DNA of 64,000 nucleotides from Flavobacterium sp. N502540. GTDB lineage: Bacteria > Bacteroidota > Bacteroidia > Flavobacteriales > Flavobacteriaceae. Location: NCBI RefSeq assembly GCF_025947365.1, contig NZ_CP110012.1:3968001-4032000 (forward strand), given 5' to 3'. The position numbers and the translations under genes are program-made. This document shows, piece after piece, positions 25,603-34,566 of this stretch (its first letter is position 1; each line of letters opens with the position of its first letter). The notes below the pieces were generated by a model that saw only the letters and a list, made by a program, of their open reading frames with translations, was not told where the DNA came from and did no database searches.

Positions 25603-26970
25603 ATGGTTAAAATTTCAGTTTTACTATTAGCTTTTACTTTTTTGGGCTGTAATGCACAAGAAAAAAAAGAAACAGAAAAGGCTTCATCATCTGCAGTAAA
25701 ATTAACAGACGATCAGCTTTTAGCTACGGTTCAAAAAGAGACGTTTAAATATTTTTGGGATTATGCTGAGCCAAATTCAGGATTAGCCAGAGAGCGTTAC
25801 CATCCGGATAGAATTTACCCTGAAAACGATGCCCATATTGTAACCACAGGAGGTTCCGGTTTTGGATTGATGGCTATTGTTTCCGGAATGTCACAAGGAT
25901 ATATAACGAAAGAAAAAGGAGTTGAAAGACTGAACAAAATTGCTGATTTTTTAGGCAAAGCTGATCGTTTTCATGGAGCATGGTCGCATTGGATAGATGG
26001 AAATACAGGAAAAGTAAAACCTTTTGGAACCAAAGATAATGGTGGAGATTTAGTCGAAACTTCATTTTTGGTTGCAGGAATGATTACCGTTCGCGAATAT
26101 CTAAAAGACGGTTCGGAGAAAGAAAAAGCGGTAGCTCAAAAATACGACGCACTTTGGAAAGGAGTAGACTGGCAGTGGTACACTAATAATAAAAATGTTT
26201 TGTACTGGCACTGGTCACCAACTTACAACTGGCAAATGAATTTTGCTCTTGAAGGCTACAACGAATGTCTGATTACCTATGTCATGGCAGCCTCTTCACC
26301 AACACATGCGATCGATGCAAAAGCATATCACGAAGGCTGGGCGAGAAGCGGCGGAATCGTTTCTTCTAAAACAAAATACAATATTCCTCTAATTCTAAAA
26401 CACAATGGAGCCGAGGAATTTGGCGGACCATTGTTCTGGACACATTATTCGTATGTAGGACTTGATCCGAACCAACTGACAGATAAGTATGCCAACTATT
26501 GGGATCTGAATGTCAATCAGGTAAAAATTGATTATCAGTATTGCCTTGAAAACCCGGAGAAATTTAAAGGATACGGAGCCGATTATTGGGGCTTAACCGC
26601 ATCTTATTCCAGAAATCCTGATGGATCTATTGGGTACGATGCTCATATGCCAAGCAACGATAAAGGAGTTATCTCTCCAACGGCTGCTATTAGTTCAATT
26701 GTTTATACACCAAAAGAATCAATCGCTGTAATTAGAAATTTATACGAAAATCATAAAAAGGAAACTTTTGGAGAGGCAGGGTTTTATGACGCGCTAAGTC
26801 TGCAGAATAATTGGGTTGCAAAACGTTACCTGGCTATCGATCAGGGACCTGAAGTAGTAATGATTGAAAATTATCGTACCGGTTTGCTTTGGAAATTATT
26901 CATGAATGCTCCCGAAGTAAAACAAGGTTTGGTTAAGCTTGGTTTTAAATCCGGAAAGTACGGATTCTAA
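25603..26970 (+). CDS. GH144-like glucanase lipoprotein (glycoamylase-fold, PF10091-type)
   Basis: This 455-residue lipoprotein has lipobox FLGC at about residues 13-16. It shows the signatures of the glycoamylase-fold family: FKYFWDYAEPNSGLARERY (about 48-66), TTGGSGFGLMAI (about 86), GGDLVETSFLVAGM (about 147), QMNFALEGYNECLITYVMAA (about 213) and FGGPLFWTHYSYVG (about 274). Characterised members of this fold in Bacteroidota include GH144 endo-beta-1,2-glucanases. Together with the GH3 enzyme that follows, it suggests beta-1,2-glucan cleavage to short oligosaccharides in the periplasm or at the surface. The exact linkage specificity is inferred. Confidence 0.82.
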   Translation: MVKISVLLLAFTFLGCNAQEKKETEKASSSAVKLTDDQLLATVQKETFKYFWDYAEPNSGLARERYHPDRIYPENDAHIVTTGGSGFGLMAIVSGMSQGYITKEKGVERLNKIADFLGKADRFHGAWSHWIDGNTGKVKPFGTKDNGGDLVETSFLVAGMITVREYLKDGSEKEKAVAQKYDALWKGVDWQWYTNNKNVLYWHWSPTYNWQMNFALEGYNECLITYVMAASSPTHAIDAKAYHEGWARSGGIVSSKTKYNIPLILKHNGAEEFGGPLFWTHYSYVGLDPNQLTDKYANYWDLNVNQVKIDYQYCLENPEKFKGYGADYWGLTASYSRNPDGSIGYDAHMPSNDKGVISPTAAISSIVYTPKESIAVIRNLYENHKKETFGEAGFYDALSLQNNWVAKRYLAIDQGPEVVMIENYRTGLLWKLFMNAPEVKQGLVKLGFKSGKYGF

Positions 26971-27054
26971 TAACAGGAGCTTATGATAGTCCAGCATTTT
27001 ATGGCCGGACATTTAAACCAATAAAAACGAACACAAACAAATAAATATAGTAGA

Positions 27055-29355
27055 ATGAAGAACAAATTAGTCTTACTGTTTTTAGGATGTGCTGTTCTGG
27101 GGTATGCTCAGAAAAAGAACACTAAGAATACAGTAAAAATAAAACCAAAATCGGAGTTTGTAGCAGAGTTATTGTCAAAGATGACACTGGATGAAAAATT
27201 AGGGCAGCTTAATTTACCAACCTCCGGAGATATTACTACAGGACAGGCAAACAGTTCTGATGTGGCGAAAAAAATTGCTGAAGGTAAAGTTGGAGGTTTG
27301 TTCAATATTAAATCTGTTCAAAAAATTAGAGAAGTACAAAGAATTGCCGTGGAAAAAAGTCGTCTGAAAATTCCATTAATTTTCGGAATGGATGTGATTC
27401 ACGGTTACGAAACTACTTTCCCGATTCCGTTAGGATTATCTTGTACCTGGGACATGAATCTTATTGAAAGAAGTGCCAGAATTGCAGCGCAGGAAGCGAG
27501 TGCAGATGGGATTAACTGGACATTCTCTCCAATGGTCGATGTTTCTCGTGATCCGCGTTGGGGAAGAGTTTCTGAAGGTTCAGGAGAAGATCCGTATTTG
27601 GGAAGCCAGATTGCAAAAGCAATGGTAAACGGTTACCAGCAAAACGATCTTTCTAAAAACAATTCGATTATGGCCTGTGTAAAACACTTTGCTTTATACG
27701 GAGCACCGGAAGCAGGTCGTGATTACAACACGGTTGATATGAGTCATATCCGAATGTTCAACGATTATTTTCCTCCATACAAAGCTGCTGTTGACGCAGG
27801 TGTAGGTTCTGTAATGGCTTCTTTCAACGAGATTGACGGAATTCCTGCAACAGGAAACAAATGGCTGATGACAGATGTTTTAAGAAAACAATGGGGCTTT
27901 AAAGGTTTCGTGGTTACCGATTTTACCGGGATCCCTGAAATGATCGAGCACGGAATGGGAGATTTACAAGCTGTTTCGGCGCTTTCGTTAAATGCAGGTG
28001 TTGAAATGGACATGGTTGGTGAAGGTTTTTTAGGAACTTTGAAAAAATCATTAGATGAGAAAAAAGTAACGATAGAGACCATCGATAATGCTGTTAAACT
28101 TATTCTGGAAGCAAAATACGATTTAGGCTTATTTAGTGATCCTTATAAGTATTGTGATGCTAATAGAGCAAAAACAGAAATTTTTACTGCAAACAGCAGA
28201 AAAGAAGCTCGTTCGACAGCAGCACAATCATTGGTGTTGTTAAAAAACCAAAATCAATTGTTACCACTTAAAAAATCAGGAACAATTGCTTTAATCGGAC
28301 CCTTGGCAGATGCCAAAGAAAACATGCCGGGAACCTGGAGTGTAGCTACAAGAATGGAAAATGCAATCTCACTTTTGGCAGGAATCAAAGAAGTGGCAGG
28401 AGCATCAACAAAAGTTTTATATGCCAAAGGAAGCAACTTAGATTACGATGAAGAGTTTGAAACTAAAGCTACCATGTTTGGTAAAACTTTACACCGTGAC
28501 GGACGTTCGAAAGAAGAGTTACTGGCCGAAGCTTTAAAAGTAGCCAATCAGTCAGACGTAATTGTTGCGGCACTTGGAGAATCTGCAGAGATGAGCGGTG
28601 AATCAAGCAGCCGTACAAATTTGGAAATTCCTCAGGCCCAAAAAGATTTATTAAACGCCTTACTAAAAACAGGAAAACCAGTCGTTTTAGTATTGTTTGA
28701 CGGTCGTCCGTTAGTAATTAAAGAAGAGAGCGAAACCGTTCCGGCTATTTTAAATGTTTGGTTCGCAGGTACAGAAGCGGGTTATGCTATTGCTGATGTT
28801 TTGTTTGGAGATGTAAATCCTTCAGGAAAACTAACATCAACCTTCCCAAGAAGTGTTGGTCAGCTGCCAATTTACTATGCACACAAAAATACAGGAAGAC
28901 CGTTGGTTAATACAGAAGGGAAGTTCGAAAAGTTCAGATCCAATTATATTGACGAAAGAAACGAGCCATTGTTTCCATTTGGTTTTGGGTTAAGTTATAC
29001 CGCTTTTGAGTATTCAAACCTGAAAATTTCATCTGATAAAATGAACTCAGGCGAAAAGCTAAAAGTAACGGTAGATGTGGCTAATACAGGAAATTATGAT
29101 GGAAAAGAAACGGTTCAATTGTACATCAGAGATGTAGTAGGATCAGTTACAAGACCTGTAAGAGAACTTAAAAATTTCCAAAAAATAACTCTTAAAAAAG
29201 GAGAAAAACAAACCGTGACATTCGAGATCACTGTTGAAGATTTAAAATTTTATAACTCTGCTTTACAATTTGTGGCAGAACCTGGACAGTTTGATGTTTT
29301 CGTTGGTGGAAATTCAAATGCCGAGAAGAAAGTTAGTTTTGTATTAACTAATTAA
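27055..29355 (+). CDS. bglX: GH3 beta-glucosidase, BglX-like
   Basis: This 766-residue secreted GH3 enzyme has a signal peptide at residues 1-18. The TIM-like barrel domain includes FGMDVIHGYETTFPIPL and the KHFALYGAPEAGRDYN segment. The likely nucleophile is D289 in GFVVTDFTGI, where most members have a Trp or Tyr after the Asp. The second domain has the acid/base region SAEMSGESSSRTNLEIP, and a fibronectin-III-like domain ends the protein (about 665-760). It likely releases glucose from oligosaccharides produced by the GH144-like enzyme; GH3 sophorose-hydrolases occur beside GH144 genes in Bacteroides. It is the last gene before the terminator. Confidence 0.92.
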   Translation: MKNKLVLLFLGCAVLGYAQKKNTKNTVKIKPKSEFVAELLSKMTLDEKLGQLNLPTSGDITTGQANSSDVAKKIAEGKVGGLFNIKSVQKIREVQRIAVEKSRLKIPLIFGMDVIHGYETTFPIPLGLSCTWDMNLIERSARIAAQEASADGINWTFSPMVDVSRDPRWGRVSEGSGEDPYLGSQIAKAMVNGYQQNDLSKNNSIMACVKHFALYGAPEAGRDYNTVDMSHIRMFNDYFPPYKAAVDAGVGSVMASFNEIDGIPATGNKWLMTDVLRKQWGFKGFVVTDFTGIPEMIEHGMGDLQAVSALSLNAGVEMDMVGEGFLGTLKKSLDEKKVTIETIDNAVKLILEAKYDLGLFSDPYKYCDANRAKTEIFTANSRKEARSTAAQSLVLLKNQNQLLPLKKSGTIALIGPLADAKENMPGTWSVATRMENAISLLAGIKEVAGASTKVLYAKGSNLDYDEEFETKATMFGKTLHRDGRSKEELLAEALKVANQSDVIVAALGESAEMSGESSSRTNLEIPQAQKDLLNALLKTGKPVVLVLFDGRPLVIKEESETVPAILNVWFAGTEAGYAIADVLFGDVNPSGKLTSTFPRSVGQLPIYYAHKNTGRPLVNTEGKFEKFRSNYIDERNEPLFPFGFGLSYTAFEYSNLKISSDKMNSGEKLKVTVDVANTGNYDGKETVQLYIRDVVGSVTRPVRELKNFQKITLKKGEKQTVTFEITVEDLKFYNSALQFVAEPGQFDVFVGGNSNAEKKVSFVLTN

Positions 29356-29377
29356 GTTGGTTTATTGATTAGTAATT

Positions 29378-29412
29378 AGCCCTTCGTAATTGGTTAGCGA
29401 AGGGCTTTTTTT
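29378..29412 (+). terminator. Terminator at the end of the PUL
   Basis: AGCCCTTCG pairs with CGAAGGGCT (loop of about 14 bases) and is followed by seven T, 23 bases after the GH3 stop. Confidence 0.9.
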
Positions 29413-29519
29413 AAAGCTATTTATCACTATTTCCAATTTATATGGTCAATGGCATAATGAGACTGATTTTTTGAATTATTTCCTTCGATCATACAGCTAT
29501 TTTCAACATATTTCTAAAA

Positions 29520-29852
29520 TTAAGATATAAAATTCACATTATTAGAATTATAAACTTGATCATTGTACACAGGGTATTTTGGATTATCATCCTGATTCCA
29601 TAGTCCGCTATCGGAATTGTATCTATAGGTAATGTGAATTGTATGGCCTTCGCTATTTTGAAGTTGCATGACAAACTGTAGGTATCTTTTAGCACCATCA
29701 AAAATAAAGTTATAGTCTTTCCCATCATAGGTCAGAGGGTCAAATGTTGATTGGGTAGTATTTACTAATTTGGAAAAAACGGCATTTATAGCTGCACCAT
29801 TGTTGTCATCAGTTTTAACAGGATAGGTTCCTGAATTTTCTTGTTCTTTCAT
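29520..29852 (-). CDS. Hypothetical protein, 110 residues
   Basis: This is a small soluble protein with no signal peptide and no recognised motif. It is rich in Asn, Asp, Tyr and Thr and begins MKEQENSGTYPVKTDDNNG. Beta-strand-like alternation (KRYLQFVMQLQNSEGHTIHI) suggests a compact beta fold. It is convergent with the GH3 gene and stands alone on its strand. Function is unknown. Confidence 0.6.
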   Translation of the reverse strand: MKEQENSGTYPVKTDDNNGAAINAVFSKLVNTTQSTFDPLTYDGKDYNFIFDGAKRYLQFVMQLQNSEGHTIHITYRYNSDSGLWNQDDNPKYPVYNDQVYNSNNVNFIS

Positions 29853-29930
29853 GTTTTTTAAAATTTTAGATTGATAATACTACAATAGTAAGTAAAAATC
29901 ACTATTAAAACAAGTTATTTCTTACAAATA

Positions 29931-30077
29931 ATGAAATATTGTATTGGTTTGCACGAATCAAAACTTAAAATATCAGATGTACAAAGGAAGTTACGACCTT
30001 ACCAAGCAGATGAATCAATAGTCCTTTTGGATATCAGGACAGTCAATGAAGTTTACGATATAGGTTTTAAACCATAA
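29931..30077 (+). CDS. Possible small protein, 48 residues
   Basis: An ATG at 29931 opens a 48-codon frame ending 10 bases before the glycerophosphodiesterase gene. It reads MKYCIGLHESKLKISDVQRK at the start and later LLDIRTVNEVYDIGF, faintly like a rhodanese active-site approach (LLDVRT). It could be a small gene in the same transcript or a degraded remnant. Coding is not certain. Confidence 0.3.
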   Translation: MKYCIGLHESKLKISDVQRKLRPYQADESIVLLDIRTVNEVYDIGFKP

Positions 30078-30087
30078 AATAAAAATA

Positions 30088-30873
30088 ATGAATACTACTA
30101 AAGCACTTCGGATATCATTACTTTTAACAATAACAATTGCTTTTCAGTCCTGCTGTGTGAAAGAAAATGCAATTGTGGCACATCGCGGAGCATGGAAAAA
30201 GAACAATCTCCCTGAAAATTCTATAGCAGCTCTAAGACATGCCATCGACTTAAAACTTCCCGGTTCAGAGTTTGACGTATGGAGAACAGCCGATGATTCA
30301 CTTGTAATCAATCATGATGCACATTACAACAAATTGCTGATTGAGGAAACAAATTATGCCGATCTTATAAAGTTTAAACTTTCAAACGGAGAAAAGCTTC
30401 CAACCTTGTACGAGTATATTGCTGAAGGTAAGCGAAATAATAAACGTACACTTTTGGTCTGCGAAATAAAACCTTCAGAAATAAGTAAAGAAAGAGGAAG
30501 AAAAACGGCATTGAGGACCGTAGAAACAATTCAAAAGCTTAAAGCAGATAAAAATACCTGCTACATTAGTTTTGATTACGAAATTCTGAAACAAATCAGA
30601 GAAGTCGATTCCCGGGCAAGTTTACAGTATCTCGAAGGAAACAAATCTCCAAAAGAAGTTAAAGCAGATCATATAAACGGCGTTGATTATCATTATTCAG
30701 TATTTAAGAAGCATCCAGAATGGATCAAAGAAGCCAAAGAGTATAAAGTTGTTTTAAATGCCTGGACGGTAAACGAAACGGCCGATATGGACTGGATAAT
30801 TGATCATAAATTCAATTATATCACGACCAATGAACCGGAGTTGTTAGAACAAAGGATAAAACAGAAAAAATAG
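30088..30873 (+). CDS. Glycerophosphodiester phosphodiesterase family lipoprotein
   Basis: This 261-residue GDPD-family enzyme has an N-terminal signal with a lipobox-like SCC at about residues 21-23. The catalytic motifs are HRGAWKKNNLPENSIAAL (about 31-48), SEFDVWRTADD (about 60-70) and NHDAHYN (about 74-80), and the end is typical (NAWTVNETADMDWIID, then ITTNEPELL). It cleaves glycerophosphodiesters in the envelope. Its place just after a beta-1,2-glucan-type PUL raises the idea that it removes phosphoglycerol groups from bacterial periplasmic glucans. That link is inference. Confidence 0.88.
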   Translation: MNTTKALRISLLLTITIAFQSCCVKENAIVAHRGAWKKNNLPENSIAALRHAIDLKLPGSEFDVWRTADDSLVINHDAHYNKLLIEETNYADLIKFKLSNGEKLPTLYEYIAEGKRNNKRTLLVCEIKPSEISKERGRKTALRTVETIQKLKADKNTCYISFDYEILKQIREVDSRASLQYLEGNKSPKEVKADHINGVDYHYSVFKKHPEWIKEAKEYKVVLNAWTVNETADMDWIIDHKFNYITTNEPELLEQRIKQKK

Positions 30874-30930
30874 ATCTATTGAAACTGTGTTTTCTCTTTT
30901 GGAGAAAATCTTTTATATAAAAATCATCAA

Positions 30931-32853
30931 ATGAAAAAAATATATGTAGTAGCTGTTATGCTGATGCTGGTTAGTTTAAGCAATACAATACTCGCGCAAA
31001 ACACTAAAATTCCCGGTAAAACAGAATGGTTTGACCCCAATAAAAAAGCAACGACCTACTGTAATCCAATCAACATTGGATACAATTATACCACCGAAAA
31101 TCACAATGGTATTCCGGAATCCCGACGTTCCAGTGCCGATCCGGTAATTATTACATTCAAAGGCGAATACTATTTGTTCGCGACCAATCAGGCGGGATAT
31201 TTCTGGAGTAAAGACATGTCAGACTGGAAATTTGTATATGGAAGTTTTCAACGTAAGCCAGCCGACGACGATCAATGTGCACCTGCTGCTTGGGTAGTCA
31301 ATGATACCTTATTTTATGTGGGTTCGACCTGGAAAAGAGATCATCCAATCTGGAAAACTGCTGACCCAAAATCAGGACAATGGCTGCGACATGTTGATAA
31401 AGCAATGCTGCCAACCTGGGATCCCGCCATTTTTCAGGATGATGATAAAAAAGTATACATGTATTACGGTTCAAGCGGAAAATTACCACTTGTAGGTGTA
31501 GAAGTAGATTATAACACCTGGCTTCCGAAAGGCAATCAGGCAGCTTATGAAAAACTGTACAAAGCCACCGAAGTAGAAGATATTCAGCGTGCTTATGGCG
31601 AGATAAAAGAGGTAGTAGGTTTAGATCCTGCCAATCATGGTTGGGAACGTTTTGGTCCCAATAATGATATGGAGCCAGCGCCTTGGGGTAATTTTATAGA
31701 AGGAGCCTGGATGACCAAACACAATGGCAAATATTACATGCAATACGGAGCTCCCGCTACCGAATTTAAAGGTTATGCCAATGGCGTTCATGTTGGTAAC
31801 AACCCGTTAGGCCCATTCACCTATCAAAAACACAATCCTATGTCATACAAACCGGGAGGATTTGTAATCGGAGCGGGGCACGGAAACACTTTCGCAGATA
31901 ATTATGGGAATTACTGGAATACCGGAACCTGTAAAATTTCTATCAAAGACCGTTTCGAACGTCGCATTGACCTATTTCCTGCTGGATTTGATAAAGACGA
32001 TGTGATGTATTCGATTACTTCTTATGGGGATTTTCCAATTGTTCTTCCCACCAAAAAACGCAATCAGGAAAAAGGAGCTTCTTCCGGCTGGATGCTGCTT
32101 TCGTATAAAAAGCCTGTCACCGTTTCCTCTTCAGAAGATTGTATGGAAGTAGAAACTCACAGAATGGATAATGGAGGCAAAAAAGTATACGAGAGGTTTT
32201 GTTACGGAGCTGTGAATTTAACCGATGAAAATATTCAAACCTACTGGTCTGCAAAAACAGCTGATTCGGGTGAATGGTTACAGCTTGATTTAGGCCGACA
32301 AATGCAGATCAATGCCTTGCAGATCAACTATGCCGATCATAAAGCAACACAGTTCAATAAGGCAATGGATATTTATTATCAGTATAAAATCTTCATGTCA
32401 GATGACGCTGTAAACTGGAAATTGGTAGTTGATAAATCTAAAAATGCAAAAGACGTTCCGCATGATTATGTCGAGCTGACGAAAGCAATAAAAGCACGTT
32501 ACATTAAAATGGTCAACGTTCATAATGCCTCCGGATTGTTTGCAATTTCAGATTTCAGAGTATTTGGAAACGGATTGGCAGAAAAACCACAGTCGGTTCC
32601 TGATTTTAAAGTAGACAGAAATGCAACTGATGCAAGAAACGCTATGATTTCCTGGAAAAAACAGGCGAACGCTACCGGTTACAATATTTATTACGGAATT
32701 GCACCGGACAAATTGTATAACAGCATTATGGTTTACGACGAAAGTTCGTATGATTTTAGAGGCCTGGATAAAGGAACCACATATTATTTTACAATTGAAG
32801 CCTTTAATGAAAACGGAATTGGTGTAAAAAATGAAGTAGTAGTAGTAAAATAA
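30931..32853 (+). CDS. GH43-like glycoside hydrolase with F5/8-type C and fibronectin III domains
   Basis: This is a 640-residue secreted protein with a signal peptide at 1-22. The N-terminal five-bladed-propeller region (about 45-360) has GH43-like acidic positions: RSSADPVIITFKGEYYLFA, TWDPAIFQDDDKKVYMYYG and FIEGAWMTKHNGKYYMQYG. A discoidin-like carbohydrate-binding domain (about 420-545, WSAKTADSGEWLQLDLGRQ) and a C-terminal fibronectin-III-like domain (about 555-640) follow. It is likely to act on decorated glycans. The specificity is unknown, since GH43 relatives range from arabinosidases to galactanases. Confidence 0.82.
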   Translation: MKKIYVVAVMLMLVSLSNTILAQNTKIPGKTEWFDPNKKATTYCNPINIGYNYTTENHNGIPESRRSSADPVIITFKGEYYLFATNQAGYFWSKDMSDWKFVYGSFQRKPADDDQCAPAAWVVNDTLFYVGSTWKRDHPIWKTADPKSGQWLRHVDKAMLPTWDPAIFQDDDKKVYMYYGSSGKLPLVGVEVDYNTWLPKGNQAAYEKLYKATEVEDIQRAYGEIKEVVGLDPANHGWERFGPNNDMEPAPWGNFIEGAWMTKHNGKYYMQYGAPATEFKGYANGVHVGNNPLGPFTYQKHNPMSYKPGGFVIGAGHGNTFADNYGNYWNTGTCKISIKDRFERRIDLFPAGFDKDDVMYSITSYGDFPIVLPTKKRNQEKGASSGWMLLSYKKPVTVSSSEDCMEVETHRMDNGGKKVYERFCYGAVNLTDENIQTYWSAKTADSGEWLQLDLGRQMQINALQINYADHKATQFNKAMDIYYQYKIFMSDDAVNWKLVVDKSKNAKDVPHDYVELTKAIKARYIKMVNVHNASGLFAISDFRVFGNGLAEKPQSVPDFKVDRNATDARNAMISWKKQANATGYNIYYGIAPDKLYNSIMVYDESSYDFRGLDKGTTYYFTIEAFNENGIGVKNEVVVVK

Positions 32854-32886
32854 TTCTCATTTTGATTTATTGGTTGTAATTTATTG

Positions 32887-33002
32887 TAACACATAGAGTG
32901 ACATAGGTCCCGTATCTGTAAAAAAGACGTTCCACTTCACTGAAATATACCTATTTCTTTTGTAGTTTTTTTTATATCGGGAGCCTATGTTTCTGTGTGT
33001 TA
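32887..33002. repeat. Long palindromic intergenic element (CATAG family)
   Basis: The left arm TAACACATAGAGTGACATAG and the right arm, ending CCTATGTTTCTGTGTGTTA, are near reverse complements, with TCCCG and CGGGA pairing further in. The same ATAGAAACATAG/CTATGTTTCTAT motif occurs at 56191-56315, so this is a repeat family. The upstream extension of the M28 peptidase frame (from 32987) overlaps this element and is not real coding. Confidence 0.7.
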
Positions 33003-33091
33003 TTTTTTTTCGAAATCGTTACATAAAAATACTGGCAGTTCTAAAGAATTTTGTTCCTTTGTTTAACAACCAAAAAAATGCTATACAACCT

Positions 33092-34480
33092 ATGAAAAAA
33101 ACGATTCTGTTAACTGCATTAGTTTTAAACGGATTAACATCTTTTGCACAGTCAAATGATGAGAAAAACATTAAATTATTTTATAAAAAGGCCCTGACCG
33201 AGTCTAAATGTTATACCTGGTTAGAATATTTGTCTAACGACATCGGAAGCCGTTTATCAGGTTCTGCAAGTGCCGAAAAAGCAGTGCAGTACACGAAAAG
33301 ACAATTAGAAACCCTTGGTCTTGACAAAGTTTATCTACAGGAAGTAATGGTTCCGCATTGGGTGCGCGGCGAAAAAGAAACCGCTTATATTTTAGATAAT
33401 AAAACGAAAACGGTAGTGCCAATTTGTGCTTTAGGAGGATCAGTTGCTACCCCTAAAACAGGACTTACGGCTGAAGTAATCGAAGTAAAGGGAATTAAAG
33501 AACTGGCAGAATTAGGCGATAAAGTAAAAGGTAAAATTGTATTCTATAACAGACCAATGGATCCGGAAAATATAGAAACCTTTAAATCTTACGGAGCCTG
33601 TGTAGATCAAAGATATGCCGGTGCAAAAGAAGCGGCAAAATTAGGTGCAGTTGGAACAATTGTGCGTTCGATGAACCTGCGTTTAGACGATTTCCCGCAT
33701 ACAGGAGCTCAAAGTTATGGCGACTTACCAAAAGAGCAATACATTCCAACTGCGGCAATCAGTACAAACGGAGCGGAATTGTTAAGTAAATCTTTGAAAG
33801 TAAATCCGTCTTTGAAATTTTATTTCAAACAATCCTGTGAGACCTTGCCGGATGTTTTATCTTATAATGTGATTGGAGAAATGACCGGAACAGAAAACCC
33901 TGGTAACATTATGGTTGTCGGAGGGCATTTGGATTCCTGGGATTTAGCAGATGGTTCACACGACGATGGAGCAGGAGTGGTTCAAAGTATGGAAGTAGTT
34001 CGAATTTTGAAAAACTTAAACTATAAGCCTAAAAATACGATTCGTGTCGTTCTGTTTATGAATGAAGAGAATGGTGGAAAAGGTGGTGCTAAGTATGAAG
34101 AAGTTTCGAAACAAAAGAAAGAGAATCATATTTTTGCGTTAGAGAGCGATTCTGGAGGATTTTCTCCAAGAGGATTTTCAATTGAAGCAGATGATGCTAA
34201 TTTTAAGAAAATAGCTGGATTTAAAGACCTTTTTGAGCCTTATTTGGTACATAGTTTCACTATTGGACATGCAGGATCAGATATCAATCATTTAACCTCT
34301 AAAGCGATAGTAAAAGCAGGTCTAAAACCGGATTCACAACGTTATTTTGATTATCACCACGCGGCAAACGATAAGTTTGATGCTATTAATAAAAGAGAAT
34401 TGGAGCTTGGAGCTGCAACCATGACAACTTTGATGTATTTAATGGATCAGGGAGGGATTGTTCTTCCGGCTGCAAACTAA
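33092..34480 (+). CDS. M28 family metallopeptidase with PA domain (aminopeptidase/carboxypeptidase Q-like)
   Basis: This 462-residue secreted zinc peptidase starts at 33092 to give the signal peptide MKKTILLTALVLNGLTSFAQ; the longer frame from 32987 overlaps a repeat. An inserted PA domain lies at about 110-250. The M28 catalytic part has VVGGHLDSWDLADGSHDDGA (zinc His and Asp), FMNEENGGKGG (catalytic Glu and zinc Glu) and late zinc ligands in GHAGSDINHL and YFDYHHAAND. It should remove amino acids or dipeptides from peptides in the periplasm. A strong terminator follows. Confidence 0.92.
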   Translation: MKKTILLTALVLNGLTSFAQSNDEKNIKLFYKKALTESKCYTWLEYLSNDIGSRLSGSASAEKAVQYTKRQLETLGLDKVYLQEVMVPHWVRGEKETAYILDNKTKTVVPICALGGSVATPKTGLTAEVIEVKGIKELAELGDKVKGKIVFYNRPMDPENIETFKSYGACVDQRYAGAKEAAKLGAVGTIVRSMNLRLDDFPHTGAQSYGDLPKEQYIPTAAISTNGAELLSKSLKVNPSLKFYFKQSCETLPDVLSYNVIGEMTGTENPGNIMVVGGHLDSWDLADGSHDDGAGVVQSMEVVRILKNLNYKPKNTIRVVLFMNEENGGKGGAKYEEVSKQKKENHIFALESDSGGFSPRGFSIEADDANFKKIAGFKDLFEPYLVHSFTIGHAGSDINHLTSKAIVKAGLKPDSQRYFDYHHAANDKFDAINKRELELGAATMTTLMYLMDQGGIVLPAAN

Positions 34481-34499
34481 ATTGCAGAAATCAAATTCA

Positions 34500-34549
34500 A
34501 ATTCCAAATTCCAATAAGGTCAGCCCTATTGGAATTTGGAATTTTTTTA
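34500..34549 (+). terminator. Terminator of the M28 peptidase gene
   Basis: AATTCCAAATTCCAATA and TATTGGAATTTGGAATT form a perfect 17-base-pair stem with a 10-base loop, followed by a T run. It separates the gene from the convergent histidine kinase gene. Confidence 0.9.
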
Positions 34550-34566
34550 TTTAGAAATGTATGTGA

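Noticed and set aside
32987..33091. N-terminal extension of the M28 peptidase frame
   Set aside because: It overlaps the CATAG palindrome and lacks a signal-peptide shape; the ATG at 33092 gives a clean signal peptide.
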